Assembly (NCBI GenBank): GCA_033026295.1
Contig: CM065174.1
Location: forward strand, 28,550,720 to 28,614,719
Reading direction: 5' to 3'
Source: Channa striata
Taxonomy: Eukaryota; Chordata; Actinopteri; Anabantiformes; Channidae
Length of the DNA: 64,000 nucleotides
Part shown: piece by piece, positions 31,536 to 41,857 of the stretch
How positions within the stretch are numbered: position 1 is the first letter of the stretch
How the letters are laid out: the number at the start of each line of letters is the position of its first letter
Notes under the pieces: model-generated
Seen by the model: only the letters and a program-made list of their open reading frames with translations
Told to the model about the DNA's origin: nothing
Databases searched by the model: none
Made by a program: the position numbers and the translations under genes

Positions 31536-32663
31536 TTACTCCTGTCTACTTTCCTCAGTCCTTTCTACATCCCACTTCATTTCAGTCAACCTCTTCCTCT
31601 GGATGCAGTCCTGTACTTCCTCATTCCAACACCAAGTGTCTTTATCTTCTTTCCTCTTTCCACGTGACACACCCAGCACCTTCCTACCTGTTTCCCTGAT
31701 TACCTCTGCTTTAGTTTCCCAGTCATCTGGAAGCTCTTCCTGACCACCCAAAGCCTGTCTCAACTTCTGCCTAAATTCCTCAAAGCTTCTTCATTCTTTA
31801 GCTTCCAGAAATTCGTCTTCTTTTCTGTCTTTCCTCTCTTCTTCTTCGTGACCACCAGAGTCATCTTACACACCACCACACGGTGCTGTCTGGCTACACT
31901 ATCTCCTACCACCACTTTGCAGTCACTAACCTCTCTCAAATGGCCTCGTCTACATAGAATGTAGTCCACCTGTACTCCTACCAACACTCTTGCCTGTCAC
32001 TCTGTGTTCCTCTCTCTTTTGGAAGTAAGTGTTGACTACAGCCATTTGCATTCTCTTAGCAAAGTCCACTACCATCTGTCCTTCTGGATTCCTTTCCTTT
32101 ACACCAAACCTGCCAATCACCTCCTCATCATTTCTGTTCCCCTCACCAGCAGGCCCATTGCAGTCTGCTCCAACAACTAGCATCTCTCCTCTGGGGATAC
32201 TCTCTATGACCTCATCGAACTCACTCCAGAATGTCTCCTTCTCTTCTAACGCACAGCCAACTTGTGGAGCATACCTACTGAATTTGTTTACCATCACCCC
32301 TTCGATTTCTAGCTTTAGGCTCATCAATCCGTCTGAGACTCTTTTCACCTCTAGAACATTGTTGACAAACTCCCCCTTCAGGATCACTCCTACCTTGTTT
32401 CTCTTCCTATCCACACCATGGTAGAACAGTTTGTATCCTCCTCCAATACTATGTGCTTTGCTGCCCTTCCACCTCGTCTCCTGCACACACAGTACATCTA
32501 CCTTCTTTCTCTCCATCCTGTCTGCCAGCTCTCTACCTTTCCCTGTCATTGTCCCAAAGTTAAGAGTCCCTTCTCTCAGATCTAAGCTCCTGCCTTTCCT
32601 CTTCTCTCTCTGTCCATGAACCCTTCTGCTTCCTTTCCTGTGCCATGGATACGTACTGGTCAT
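31536..32663 (-). pseudogene. RTE-like LINE endonuclease, unit 2
   Basis: Open from 32663 to 31950 through the GADCNG motif. It is then shifted by loss of GT near 31973, and again near 31783 by the one-base loss shared with unit 1. Confidence 0.75.
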
Positions 32664-33029
32664 TTTTCAATGCTGTTCTGGATTATCCAGTCTCTGAGAA
32701 TGTGAAGAGTGCCACATTTGTTCCCCATTGGGTTGATGTTGTTGATCCAAAGATCCTTCCTTCAAGGGGTCTGGGTCTATGAGGGAGTATTTCATTACAC
32801 AGGGTTCCGTATGACTTTAGTATCTGCCCTTGGAAAGCAGAGTTGGTCTGGGGTACCTCTGAGATCTTTGTTTTTGTCCTTTTGAAGTAGGTTTGTCTTA
32901 GGTGGTATTGCCAAGGATGGGAGGTCTTCCTCTGGAAATACTAATGGATAGTGGAACTGTGTCTTTTTGGTGTTCGTTTGACTTGTCATTGTCATTTGTG
33001 GTAAATGTGGCCAATTTACCTTTAGCCTT

Positions 33030-35094
33030 GTCCTGTTGACCTTAAGCTATACAACCTACTAGTGCTTGTGTCTTTTCAAATATTTCATTCATGTTTTAAT
33101 GGATAAGGAACAAATAGAAATCTGTGTAAGCAATACATCACATCGGAGAAACTCTGCTACTAACACAGCTCTCGTTCACGTTTGCTTAATAACTCAAATT
33201 ACTATGCTACCAGATGACATAAAACTGGCCAATAATAAAGAAAAAGAAAAGAGTATAAATTAACTTACAGACGATGCCTTCCGAGGGCTCCAAATTAAAG
33301 GATGGCAGTGGATTGCAACTCCTCTCTAACTTGAGCTGTGCTTCTCAGACATATGGAGTTGCTACTACCTACTTCCTGGTTTCTTGTGTCAGATGTCTTT
33401 AAAGTGCAGTATCGTAATTTCTCCACAGGGGATACTCACATGCTAAACAATGTACCGTAAAACAGAACAATCACGTTTGGTTCTTCTGGCCTTGTCTGCA
33501 TAACTAACTAAGTGCAGAAGATTTTGGTTTTGATATGGGCTACATAGACAATTGGAAACGTTTTTGGGGAAAACCTAGGCTGATTAGGAGAGATGCCATC
33601 CATCCTACTTTTGATGGTGCCTCTGTCTTATCAAAAAATATGGCTGATTTTATTAGACAACCAAAAGATTGACAGTCCAGAGTTGAGCCTAGGACGCAGA
33701 GATCCAGTCCTCTTACTGAATAAAAAACTAAAACAATTAAATGTGGATTATTAAATATCAGATCACGCTCATCTAAATATCTGTTAGTAAATGACTTGAT
33801 AAGCGATCATCAATTTGATTTATTTTGTGTCACTTACACTTGGTAGCAGAAGGAAGAATATGTCAGTTTAAATGAGTCGACCCCCAAGTCATATTAACTA
33901 TCAGGTTCCTAGAAGCTCAGGCTGAGGTGGAGGAGTAGCAGCAATCTATCACTCAAGCTTAGCAATAAAACCCTAGACCTAAACATAGTTATAACTCATT
34001 TGAGAGTCTTACTCTGAGCCTTTCACACCCAATTTGGAAAACTCAAAATCCACTTCCATTTGTTATTGTGCACCATTCTCCAGTCCCTTAATCTGAATTC
34101 TCTGATTTTCTAGCTGACTTAGTGCTTAGTGCACATAAAGTCGTCATAGTGGGCGATTTTAACATTCATGTAGATGCTGACAGTAACTCCCTCAACACGG
34201 CATTTACTTCATTATTAGATTCATTTGGTTTCTCTCAAAATGTAAAAGAACCCACTCATTGTTTTAGTCACACCCTAGGAATTGAAATTGATAAACTAAC
34301 CGTATTTCCTCATAATTCTGTTCTCTCTGACCATTTTCTGAAAACATTTGAATTTAATTTAATGGACTACACAGCAGCTAGAAAAAGGTTTTGCTTCAGT
34401 AGGTGTTTATCTGAAAACACTGTGAACAAATTTAAGGAAATGATCCCTTCGTCATTTACTTCAACATGTACCGATATAACTGAGAGTAGCCTCATTAACT
34501 GTACTCCTGTACAAGTTGATTACCTGACTGATAATCATGCACCATCTTTACGTTCCATACTTGATAGTGTTGCCCCTCTAAAAAGAAGGCAGTAATTCTG
34601 AACAGGCGATCTCCATGGTATAGCTCGCAAACCCGCAATTTAAAGCAGGCGTCACAAAAACTAGAAAAGAAATGGCGTTCCACTCACTCACAAGAATCAC
34701 ACTTAGCCTGGAAAAAGAGTTTATACTTATACAAATTAGCACTCCGTAAAGCCAGAACAACATATTATTCATCCCTAATAGAGGAAAACAAGAACAACCC
34801 CGGTTTCTTTTCAGCACTGTAGCCAGGCTGACTAAGAGCCATAGTTCAGTTGAAACTAGTATTCCCTCAACGCTATGCGGCAATGACTTCGTGACCTTCT
34901 TCACAAACAAAATCGTAGCTATTAGAAAAATCATAGAATCATCAGTAAGGTTTCAGTCCCTTTTAGACTGCTGGTGCCCATAGACCTTGCTGAGTTAACT
35001 TCAACTATTATGGCATCTAAACCAACAACGTGTCTGTTACAAAGATGGCAGCTAGGCCACCGTCTCTCTAACCTATGGCTAAAAACAGTACTGT
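33030..35094 (+). pseudogene. L2-like LINE remnant, unit 2
   Basis: The same truncated element; the endonuclease frame 34122-34595 stays open for 157 codons. One base is missing near 34970 (ACTGCTGG), breaking the linker frame. Confidence 0.75.
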
Positions 35095-35265
35095 AAATTT
35101 GACACTGGGGTAGGATCTTTGGTGAGTGAAGCCAACTTGTTCAAGACTTGGGGAAAAGTGTCCTGCAGAGGCAGATGTCAGCATGGGGGAGAGGGAGCCG
35201 TGGCATTAGAGCCGTACCCCTAGCGGGAGTTCAACCAGCGACCTGACCCAACGTGCGCTCCGGTA

Positions 35266-35339
35266 GTCTCTGTGGCGCAATCGGTTAGCGCATTCGGCTG
35301 TTAACTGAAAGGTTGGTGGTTCGAGCCCACCCAGGGACG
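35266..35339 (+). tRNA. tRNA-Asn(GTT), unit 3
   Basis: Identical to the unit 2 gene over all 74 bases. TTTT follows 19 bases after the end. Confidence 0.95.
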
Positions 35340-35358
35340 ACATGACCCTTAGTATCTG

Positions 35359-35362
35359 TTTT
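35359..35362 (+). terminator. Pol III terminator after tRNA-Asn (unit 3; conserved in all units)
   Basis: The first T-run after the gene is TTTT in the context CTGTTTTAGG. The same spacing is present in each of the eight units, for example 25045-25048 and 30204-30207. Confidence 0.75.
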
Positions 35363-35404
35363 AGGATCGTTACAGATGTGAAGCAAGAGCCATCAGCCCA
35401 CGTG

Positions 35405-35517
35405 GAGCTGAGGAGAGCTGAGGAGACCAGGGCCTGTGACCTCCATCCTTCATAACTTTCTCCTAACCTCATCCACAGTGAGGCAGAGCAGGGTGTGTGG
35501 TGACTGGTCTGGAGCTG
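35405..35517 (-). pseudogene. Rex1-like LINE linker fragment between the tRNAs (model unit 3)
   Basis: The minus strand reads PDQSPHTLLCLTVDEVRRKL then RRMEVTGPG, matching QSPPTPLCLTVDQVRREL and ATGPG of the LINE at 13.5-13.7 kb. It ends abruptly at about 35517, where the plus-strand piece starts. Confidence 0.75.
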
Positions 35518-36010
35518 GACAGAATGAGCAGGAATACAGAGGGTCATCACTGACTTTGTAGACTGGTGAGAGAACAACCACTTGGTTCTGAACAGCAGCA
35601 AGACAGAGGAGTTGGTACTTGACTTTAGATGGAACCCTCCACCACACACACCGGCGAGCATCCAGGGCTCAGACATTGAGATTGTGAACACGTTTAAATA
35701 CCTGGGTGTTCACCTAAACGAAAAACCTGGACTGGACTTATAATACAGATTCCCTATGCTCAAAGGGATAGAGGCACCTCCACCTGCTGAGGAGACTGAG
35801 GGTCCTTTGGTGTATGCAGAGAGCTGTTATGGACATTTTATGACACTGTGGTGGCTCAGCAGTCCTCTACGCTATTGTGTGCTAGGCAGGGGGGGAAGTA
35901 TGGACAGAGACAGGAGGAAACTTAACAAGCTGCTAAAGAGAGCCGGCTCTGTCCTGGGCTGCAGACTGGAATACATCATCGAATACATCCCGGATGACGT
36001 CTCAGGCTTT
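35518..36010 (+). pseudogene. Rex1-like LINE reverse-transcriptase C-terminal fragment between the tRNAs (model unit 3)
   Basis: The plus strand has NEQEYRG, LNSSKTEELVLDFRWNPPPH, then DIEIVNTFKYLGVHLN and, after frameshifts, DRDRRKLNKLLKRAGSVLGC. These are the thumb-to-C-terminal parts of the LINE at 12.4-13.0 kb. The catalytic palm is absent. The frame is broken at about 35720 and 35760 in this unit; unit 6 keeps DWTYNTDSL in frame. Confidence 0.75.
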
Positions 36011-36059
36011 AACAAGAAAGCCTTCAATATCTCCTCTCTCAAGCTCCAAGACCCTTCAT

Positions 36060-36132
36060 GGGGAATTAGCTCAAGTGGTAGAGCGCTTGCTTAGCATGCA
36101 AGAAGTAGTGGGATCGATGCCCACATTCTCCA
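36060..36132 (+). tRNA. tRNA-Ala(AGC), unit 3
   Basis: AAGTGG form, identical to unit 1. Lies 794 bases downstream (start to start) of tRNA-Asn. Confidence 0.95.
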
Positions 36133-36149
36133 CAGGGTTGTTTAGTTCA

Positions 36150-36640
36150 CGATCCTTGTGTCCAAAGGATTGGATAACTCTTTGGGCATCCTTTGACATA
36201 GCATGACGATAGGTGTGTTTCAGGATAGTAATCCACTTGAATTCTGTTTTCTTTGATTAGTGGCATTTTGGACAAATGTGAGTCTCCTATGATAAGGATT
36301 GGTCCTTAGGGTTTTTAGGGTCCACTTCTGAGTTTTGTTTCCGTTGTGTTCATGTCTGGTATATTTAGGATGGTTTTCAGCTTCCCAAATTAGGGCAATG
36401 AGCTCATCCAGACCTTTATTGGATGGCCTGGAGGATGTCTTTTAGAGGGATGGTGAAGGGTGAAAAAACAGGGCTTATTTGATTGTTAGATAGTTTGCTT
36501 GAGCTACCTGGTGGAATGTTTTTTGCTGTTTGGGACCCATGCATTGTTTCTGCTGTCCAAGAATCTTTCTTGGGTGGTGTGATTTTTGAGGGACTGGTGT
36601 CGGAGCCCTTGGTTCTGTGTGGCGTGTTCACTTAGGGTTA
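36150..36640 (-). pseudogene. Unidentified ORF with SGNH/GDS motif, part 2 (model unit 3)
   Basis: The minus strand from 36631 reads a Ser/Pro/Lys-rich stretch (SPSKITPPKKDSWTAETMHG), then SPVFSPFTIPLKDILQAIQ and a stop. Beyond it, in a frame near 36300-36215, comes PILIIGDSHLSKMPLI then RIQVDYYPG. The GDS-Ser and the following pattern resemble block I of SGNH hydrolase-like domains, which occur in several retroelement accessory ORFs (L2 ORF1, some tyrosine-recombinase elements). The RTE-like endonuclease separates it from its likely N-terminal part at 37832-38180. Element identity unresolved. Confidence 0.5.
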
Positions 36641-36697
36641 GGGGCTGGTCTTGTTGCTGGTCATGTGTGGCCTCTTCACACTGCGCTGCACTTCCTT

Positions 36698-37828
36698 TTA
36701 CTCCTGTCTACTTTCCTCAGTCCTTTCTACATCCCACTTCATTTCAGTCAACCTCTTCCTCTGGATGCAGTCCTGTACTTCCTCATTCCAACACCAAGTG
36801 TCTTTATCTTCTTTCCTCTTTCCACGTGACACACCCAGCACCTTCCTACCTGTTTCCCTGATTACCTCTGCTTTAGTTTCCCAGTCACCTGGAAGCTCTT
36901 CCTGACCACCCAAAGCCTGTCTCAACTTCTGCCTAAATTCCTCGCAAGCTTCTTCATTCTTTAGCTTCCAGAACTTCGTCTTCTTTTCTGTCTTTCCTCT
37001 CTTCTTCTTCGTGACCACCAGAGTCATCTTACACACCACCACACGGTGCTGTCTGGCTACACTATCTCCTACCACCACTTTGCAGTCACTAACCTCTCTC
37101 AAATGGCCTCGTCTACATAGAATGTAGTCCACCTGTGTACTCCTACCAACACTCTTGCCTGTCACTCTGTGTTCCTCTCTCTTTTGGAAGTAAGTGTTGA
37201 CTACAGCCATTTGCATTCTCTTAGCAAAGTCCACTACCATCTGTCCTTCTGGATTCCTTTCCTTTACACCAAACCTGCCAATCACCTCCTCATCATTTCT
37301 GTTCCCCTCACCAGCAGGCCCATTGCAGTCTGCTCCAACAACTAGCATCTCTCCTCTGGGGATACTCTCTATGACCTCATCGAACTCACTCCAGAATGTC
37401 TCCTTCTCTTCTAACGCACAGCCAACTTGTGGAGCATACCTACTGAATTTGTTTACCATCACCCCTTCGATTTCTAGCTTTAGGCTCATCAATCCGTCTG
37501 AGACTCTTTTCACCTCTAGAACATTGTTGACAAACTCCCCCTTCAGGATCACTCCTACCTTGTTTCTCTTCCTATCCACACCATGGTAGAACAGTTTGTA
37601 TCCTCCTCCAATACTATGTGCTTTGCTGCCCTTCCACCTCGTCTCCTGCACACACAGTACATCTACCTTCTTTCTCTCCATCCTGTCTGCCAGCTCTCTA
37701 CCTTTCCCTGTCATTGTCCCAAAGTTAAGAGTCCCTTCTCTCAGATCTAAGCTCCTGCCTTTCCTCTTCTCTCTCTGTCCATGAACCCTTCTGCTTCCTT
37801 TCCTGTGCCATGGATACGTACTGGTCAT
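36698..37828 (-). CDS. RTE-like LINE endonuclease, uninterrupted frame (unit 3)
   Basis: This 376-codon frame is an APE-type endonuclease domain of an RTE-like LINE. Gene pipelines often name such frames 'craniofacial development protein 2-like'. Visible sites: VLCVQETRWKG with Glu62, RYAPQVG at about 130, VGADCNGPAGEG with Asp167 and Asn169, STQVDYILCRRG with Asp234, and SVARQHRVVV with His261. After about residue 275 a Lys/Glu-rich stretch leads towards the reverse transcriptase, which is absent: the frame ends at 36698 where the SGNH-motif ORF resumes. Only this unit has the complete frame. It is a retroelement remnant, and I see no sign of host use. ATG at 37828 is simply the first in frame; the domain proper begins near FGTMTGKG (about residue 36). 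Confidence 0.7.
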   Translation of the reverse strand: MTSTYPWHRKGSRRVHGQREKRKGRSLDLREGTLNFGTMTGKGRELADRMERKKVDVLCVQETRWKGSKAHSIGGGYKLFYHGVDRKRNKVGVILKGEFVNNVLEVKRVSDGLMSLKLEIEGVMVNKFSRYAPQVGCALEEKETFWSEFDEVIESIPRGEMLVVGADCNGPAGEGNRNDEEVIGRFGVKERNPEGQMVVDFAKRMQMAVVNTYFQKREEHRVTGKSVGRSTQVDYILCRRGHLREVSDCKVVVGDSVARQHRVVVCKMTLVVTKKKRGKTEKKTKFWKLKNEEACEEFRQKLRQALGGQEELPGDWETKAEVIRETGRKVLGVSRGKRKEDKDTWCWNEEVQDCIQRKRLTEMKWDVERTEESRQE

Positions 37829-37831
37829 TTT

Positions 37832-38180
37832 TCAATGCTGTTCTGGATTATCCAGTCTCTGAGAATGTGAAGAGTGCCACATTTGTTCCCCATTGGGTTG
37901 ATGTTGTTGATCCAAAGATCCTTCCTTCAAGGGGTCTGGGTCTATGAGGGAGTATTTCATTACACAGGGGTTCCGTATGACTTTAGTATCTGCCCTTGGA
38001 AAGCAGAGTTGGTCTGGGGTACCTCTGAGATCTTTGTTTTTGTCCTTTTGAAGTAGGTTTGTCTTAGGTGGTATTGCCAAGGATGGGAGGTCTTCCTCTG
38101 GAAATACTAATGGATAGTGGAACTGTGTCTTTTTGGTGTTCGTTTGACTTGTCATTGTCATTTGTGGTAAATGTGGCCAA
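37832..38180 (-). pseudogene. Unidentified ORF, N-terminal part 1 (model unit 3)
   Basis: The minus-strand frame (109 codons, 38161-37832) is polar and Lys/Gln/Pro-rich (for example DLPSLAIPPKTNLLQKDKNK). It ends where the RTE-like sequence begins. The next part in the same direction is 36640-36150, so the RTE-like element appears to have inserted into this ORF. No known domain is visible here. Confidence 0.45.
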
Positions 38181-38184
38181 TTTA

Positions 38185-40258
38185 CCTTTAGCCTTGTCCT
38201 GTTGACCTTAAGCTATACAACCTACTAGTGCTTGTGTCTTTTCAAATATTTCATTCATGTTTTAATGGATAAGGAACAAATAGAAATCTGTGTAAGCAAT
38301 ACATCACATCGGAGAAACTCTGCTACTAACACAGCTCTCGTTCACGTTTGCTTAATAACTCAAATTACTATGCTACCAGATGACATAAAACTGGCCAATA
38401 ATAAAGAAAAAGAAAAGAGTATAAATTAACTTACAGACGATGCCTTCCGAGGGCTCCAAATTAAAGGATGGCAGTGGATTGCAACTCCTCTCTAACTTGA
38501 GCTGTGCTTCTCAGACATATGGAGTTGCTACTACCTACTTCCTGGTTTCTTGTGTCAGATGTCTTTAAAGTGCAGTATCGTAATTTCTCCACAGGGGATA
38601 CTCACATGCTAAACAATGTACCGTAAAACAGAACAATCACGTTTGGTTCTTCTGGCCTTGTCTGCATAACTAACTAAGTGCAGAAGATTTTGGTTTTGAT
38701 ATGGGCTACATAGACAATTGGAAACGTTTTGGGGAAAACCTAGGCTGATTAGGAGAGATGCCATCCATCCTACTTTTGATGGTGCCTCTGTCTTATCAAA
38801 AAATATGGCTGATTTTATTAGACAACCAAAAGATTGACAGTCCAGAGTTGAGCCTAGGACGCAGAGATCCAGTCCTCTTACTGAATAAAAACTAAAACAA
38901 TTAAATGTGGATTATTAAATATCAGATCACGCTCATCTAAATATCTGTTAGTAAATGACTTGATAAGCGATCATCAATTTGATTTATTTTGTGTCACTTA
39001 CACTTGGTAGCAGAAGGAAGAATATGTCAGTTTAAATGAGTCGACCCCCAAGTCATATTAACTATCAGGTTCCTAGAAGCTCAGGCTGAGGTGGAGGAGT
39101 AGCAGCAATCTATCACTCAAGCTTAGCAATAAACCCTAGACCTAAACATAGTTATAACTCATTTGAGAGTCTTACTCTGAGCCTTTCACACCCAATTTGG
39201 AAAACTCAAAATCCACTTCCATTTGTTATTGTGCACCATTCTCCAGTCCCTTAATCTGAATTCTCTGATTTTCTAGCTGACTTAGTGCTTAGTGCACATA
39301 AAGTCGTCATAGTGGGCGATTTTAACATTCATGTAGATGCTGACAGTAACTCCCTCAACACGGCATTTACTTCATTATTAGATTCATTTGGTTTCTCTCA
39401 AAATGTAAAAGAACCCACTCATTGTTTTAGTCACACCCTAGGAATTGAAATTGATAAACTAACCGTATTTCCTCATAATTCTGTTCTCTCTGACCATTTT
39501 CTGAAAACATTTGAATTTAATTTAATGGACTACACAGCAGCTAGAAAAAGGTTTTGCTTCAGTAGGTGTTTATCTGAAAACACTGTGAACAAATTTAAGG
39601 AAATGATCCTTCGTCATTTACTTCAACATGTACCGATATAACTGAGAGTAGCCTCATTAACTGTACTCCTGTACAAGTTGATTACCTGACTGATAATCAT
39701 GCACCATCTTTACGTTCCATACTTGATAGTGTTGCCCCTCTAAAAAAGAAGGCAGTAATTCTGAACAGGCGATCTCCATGGTATAGCTCGCAAACCCGCA
39801 ATTTAAAGCAGGCGTCACAAAAACTAGAAAAGAAATGGCGTTCCACTCACTCACAAGAATCACACTTAGCCTGGAAAAAGAGTTTATACTTATACAAATT
39901 AGCACTCCGTAAAGCCAGAACAACATATTATTCATCCCTAATAGAGGAAAACAAGAACAACCCCCGGTTTCTTTTCAGCACTGTAGCCAGGCTGACTAAG
40001 AGCCATAGTTCAGTTGAAACTAGTATTCCCTCAACGCTATGCGGCAATGACTTCGTGACCTTCTTCACAAACAAAATCGTAGCTATTAGAAAAATCATAG
40101 AATCATCAGTAAGGTTTCAGTCCCTTTTAGACTGCTTGGTGCCCATAGACCTTGCTGAGTTAACTTCAACTATTATGGCATCTAAACCAACAACGTGTCT
40201 GTTACAAAGATGGCAGCTAGGCCACCGTCTCTCTAACCTATGGCTAAAAACAGTACTG
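38185..40258 (+). pseudogene. L2-like LINE remnant, unit 3
   Basis: Endonuclease frame 39285-39641 is like unit 1; the linker is in another frame after CCTTCGTC near 39610. Confidence 0.75.
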
Positions 40259-40428
40259 TAAATTTGACACTGGGGTAGGATCTTTGGTGAGTGAAGCCAA
40301 CTTGTTCAAGACTTGGGGAAAAGTGTCCTGCAGAGGCAGATGTCAGCATGGGGAGAGGGAGCCGTGGCATTAGAGCCGTACCCTAGCGGGAGTTCAACCA
40401 GCGACCTGACCCAACGTGCGCTCCGGTA

Positions 40429-40502
40429 GTCTCTGTGGCGCAATCGGTTAGCGCATTCGGCTGTTAACTGAAAGGTTGGTGGTTCGAGCCCACCCAGGGA
40501 CG
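40429..40502 (+). tRNA. tRNA-Asn(GTT), unit 4
   Basis: Sequence identical to units 2 and 3; all stems pair and both internal promoter boxes are intact. Confidence 0.95.
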
Positions 40503-41217
40503 ACATGACCCTTAGTATCTGTTTTAGGATCGTTACAGATGTGAAGCAAGAGCCATCAGCCCACGTGGAGCTGAGGAGAGCTGAGAGACCAGGGCCTGTG
40601 ACCTCCATCCTTCATAACTTTCTCCTAACCTCATCCACAGTGAGGCAGAGCAGGGTGTGTGGTGACTGGTCTGGAGCTGGACAGAATGAGCAGGAATACA
40701 GAGGGTCATCACTGACTTTGTAGACTGGTGAGAGAACAACCACTTGGTTCTGAACAGCAGCAAGACAGAGGAGTTGGTACTTGACTTTAGATGGAACCCT
40801 CCACCACACACACCGGCGAGCATCCAGGGCTCAGACATTGAGATTGTGAACACGTTTAAATACCTGGGTGTTCACCTAAACAAAAAAACCTGGACTGGAC
40901 TTATAATACAGATTCCCTATGCTCAAAGGGATAGAGGCACCTCCACCTGCTGAGGAGACTGAGGGTCCTTTGGTGTATGCAGAGAGCTGTTATGGACATT
41001 TTATGACACTGTGGTGGCTCAGCAGTCCTCTACGCTATTGTGTGCTAGGCAGGGGAAGTATGGACAGAGACAGGAGGAAACTTAACAAGCTGCTAAAGAG
41101 AGCCGGCTCTGTCCTGGGCTGCAGACTGGAATACATCGAATACATCCCGGATGACGTCTCAGGCTTTAACAAGAAAGCCTTCAATATCTCCTCTCTCAAG
41201 CTCCAAGACCCTTCATG

Positions 41218-41290
41218 GGGGAATTAGCTCAAGTGGTAGAGCGCTTGCTTAGCATGCAAGAAGTAGTGGGATCGATGCCCACATTCTCCA
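41218..41290 (+). tRNA. tRNA-Ala(AGC), unit 4
   Basis: AAGTGG form. Five Gs precede AATT here, so one G belongs to the flank; the start is set to give the standard 7-bp acceptor stem. Confidence 0.95.
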
Positions 41291-41857
41291 CAGGGTTGTT
41301 TAGTTCACGATCCTTGTGTCCAAAGGATTGGATAACTCTTTGGGCATCCTTTGACATAGCATGACGATAGGTGTGTTTCCAGGATAGTAATCCACTTGAA
41401 TTCTGTTTTCTTTGATTAGTGGCATTTTGGACAAATGTGAGTCTCCTATGATAAGGATTGGTCCTTAGGGTTTTTTAGGGTCCACTTCTGAGTTTTGTTT
41501 CCGTTGTGTTCATGTCTGGTATATTTAGGATGGTTTTCAGCTTCCCAAATTAGGGCAATGAGCTCATCCAGACCTTTATTGGATGGCCTGGAGGATGTCT
41601 TTTAGAGGGATGGTGAAGGGTGAAAAAACAGGGCTTATTTGATTGTTAGATAGTTTGCTTGAGCTACCTGGTGGAATGTTTTTTGCTGTTTGGGACCCAT
41701 GCATTGTTTCTGCTGTCCAAGAATCTTTCTTGGGTGGTGTGATTTTTGAGGGACTGGTGTCGGAGCCCTTGGTTCTGTGTGGCGTGTTCACTTAGGGTTA
41801 GGGGGCTGGTCTTGTTGCTGGTCATGTGTGGCCTCTTCACACTGCGCTGCACTTCCT

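Larger units (their letters stand above)
30111..35265 (+). repeat. Array unit 2
   Basis: Sub-parts: Rex1-like minus about 30250-30355, plus about 30360-30850, SGNH-motif ORF (minus) about 30985-31480, RTE-like (minus) 31536-32663, second ORF part (minus) about 32680-33012, L2-like (plus) about 33030-35094. Its L2 endonuclease frame (34122-34595) is the longest one with an intact GDFN region. Confidence 0.9.
35266..40428 (+). repeat. Array unit 3 (best preserved; model unit)
   Basis: Sub-parts: Rex1-like minus about 35405-35517, plus about 35518-36010, SGNH-motif ORF (minus) about 36150-36640, RTE-like (minus) 36698-37828 as one uninterrupted frame, second ORF part (minus) 37832-38180, L2-like (plus) about 38185-40258. 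The final 170 bases before the next tRNA-Asn (40259-40428) hold nothing I recognise. Confidence 0.9.

Noticed and set aside
35190..35265. Possible further tRNA-like sequence (GGAGTTCAACCAGCGACC) just upstream of tRNA-Asn
   Set aside because: A loose B-box-like string is present but no acceptor or anticodon stem can be formed on either strand.
36586..36905. Cys/Trp/Ser-rich small frames repeated in each unit on the plus strand
   Set aside because: They are antisense to the SGNH-motif ORF and the end of the RTE-like sequence; repetition comes from the tandem array, not from conservation.
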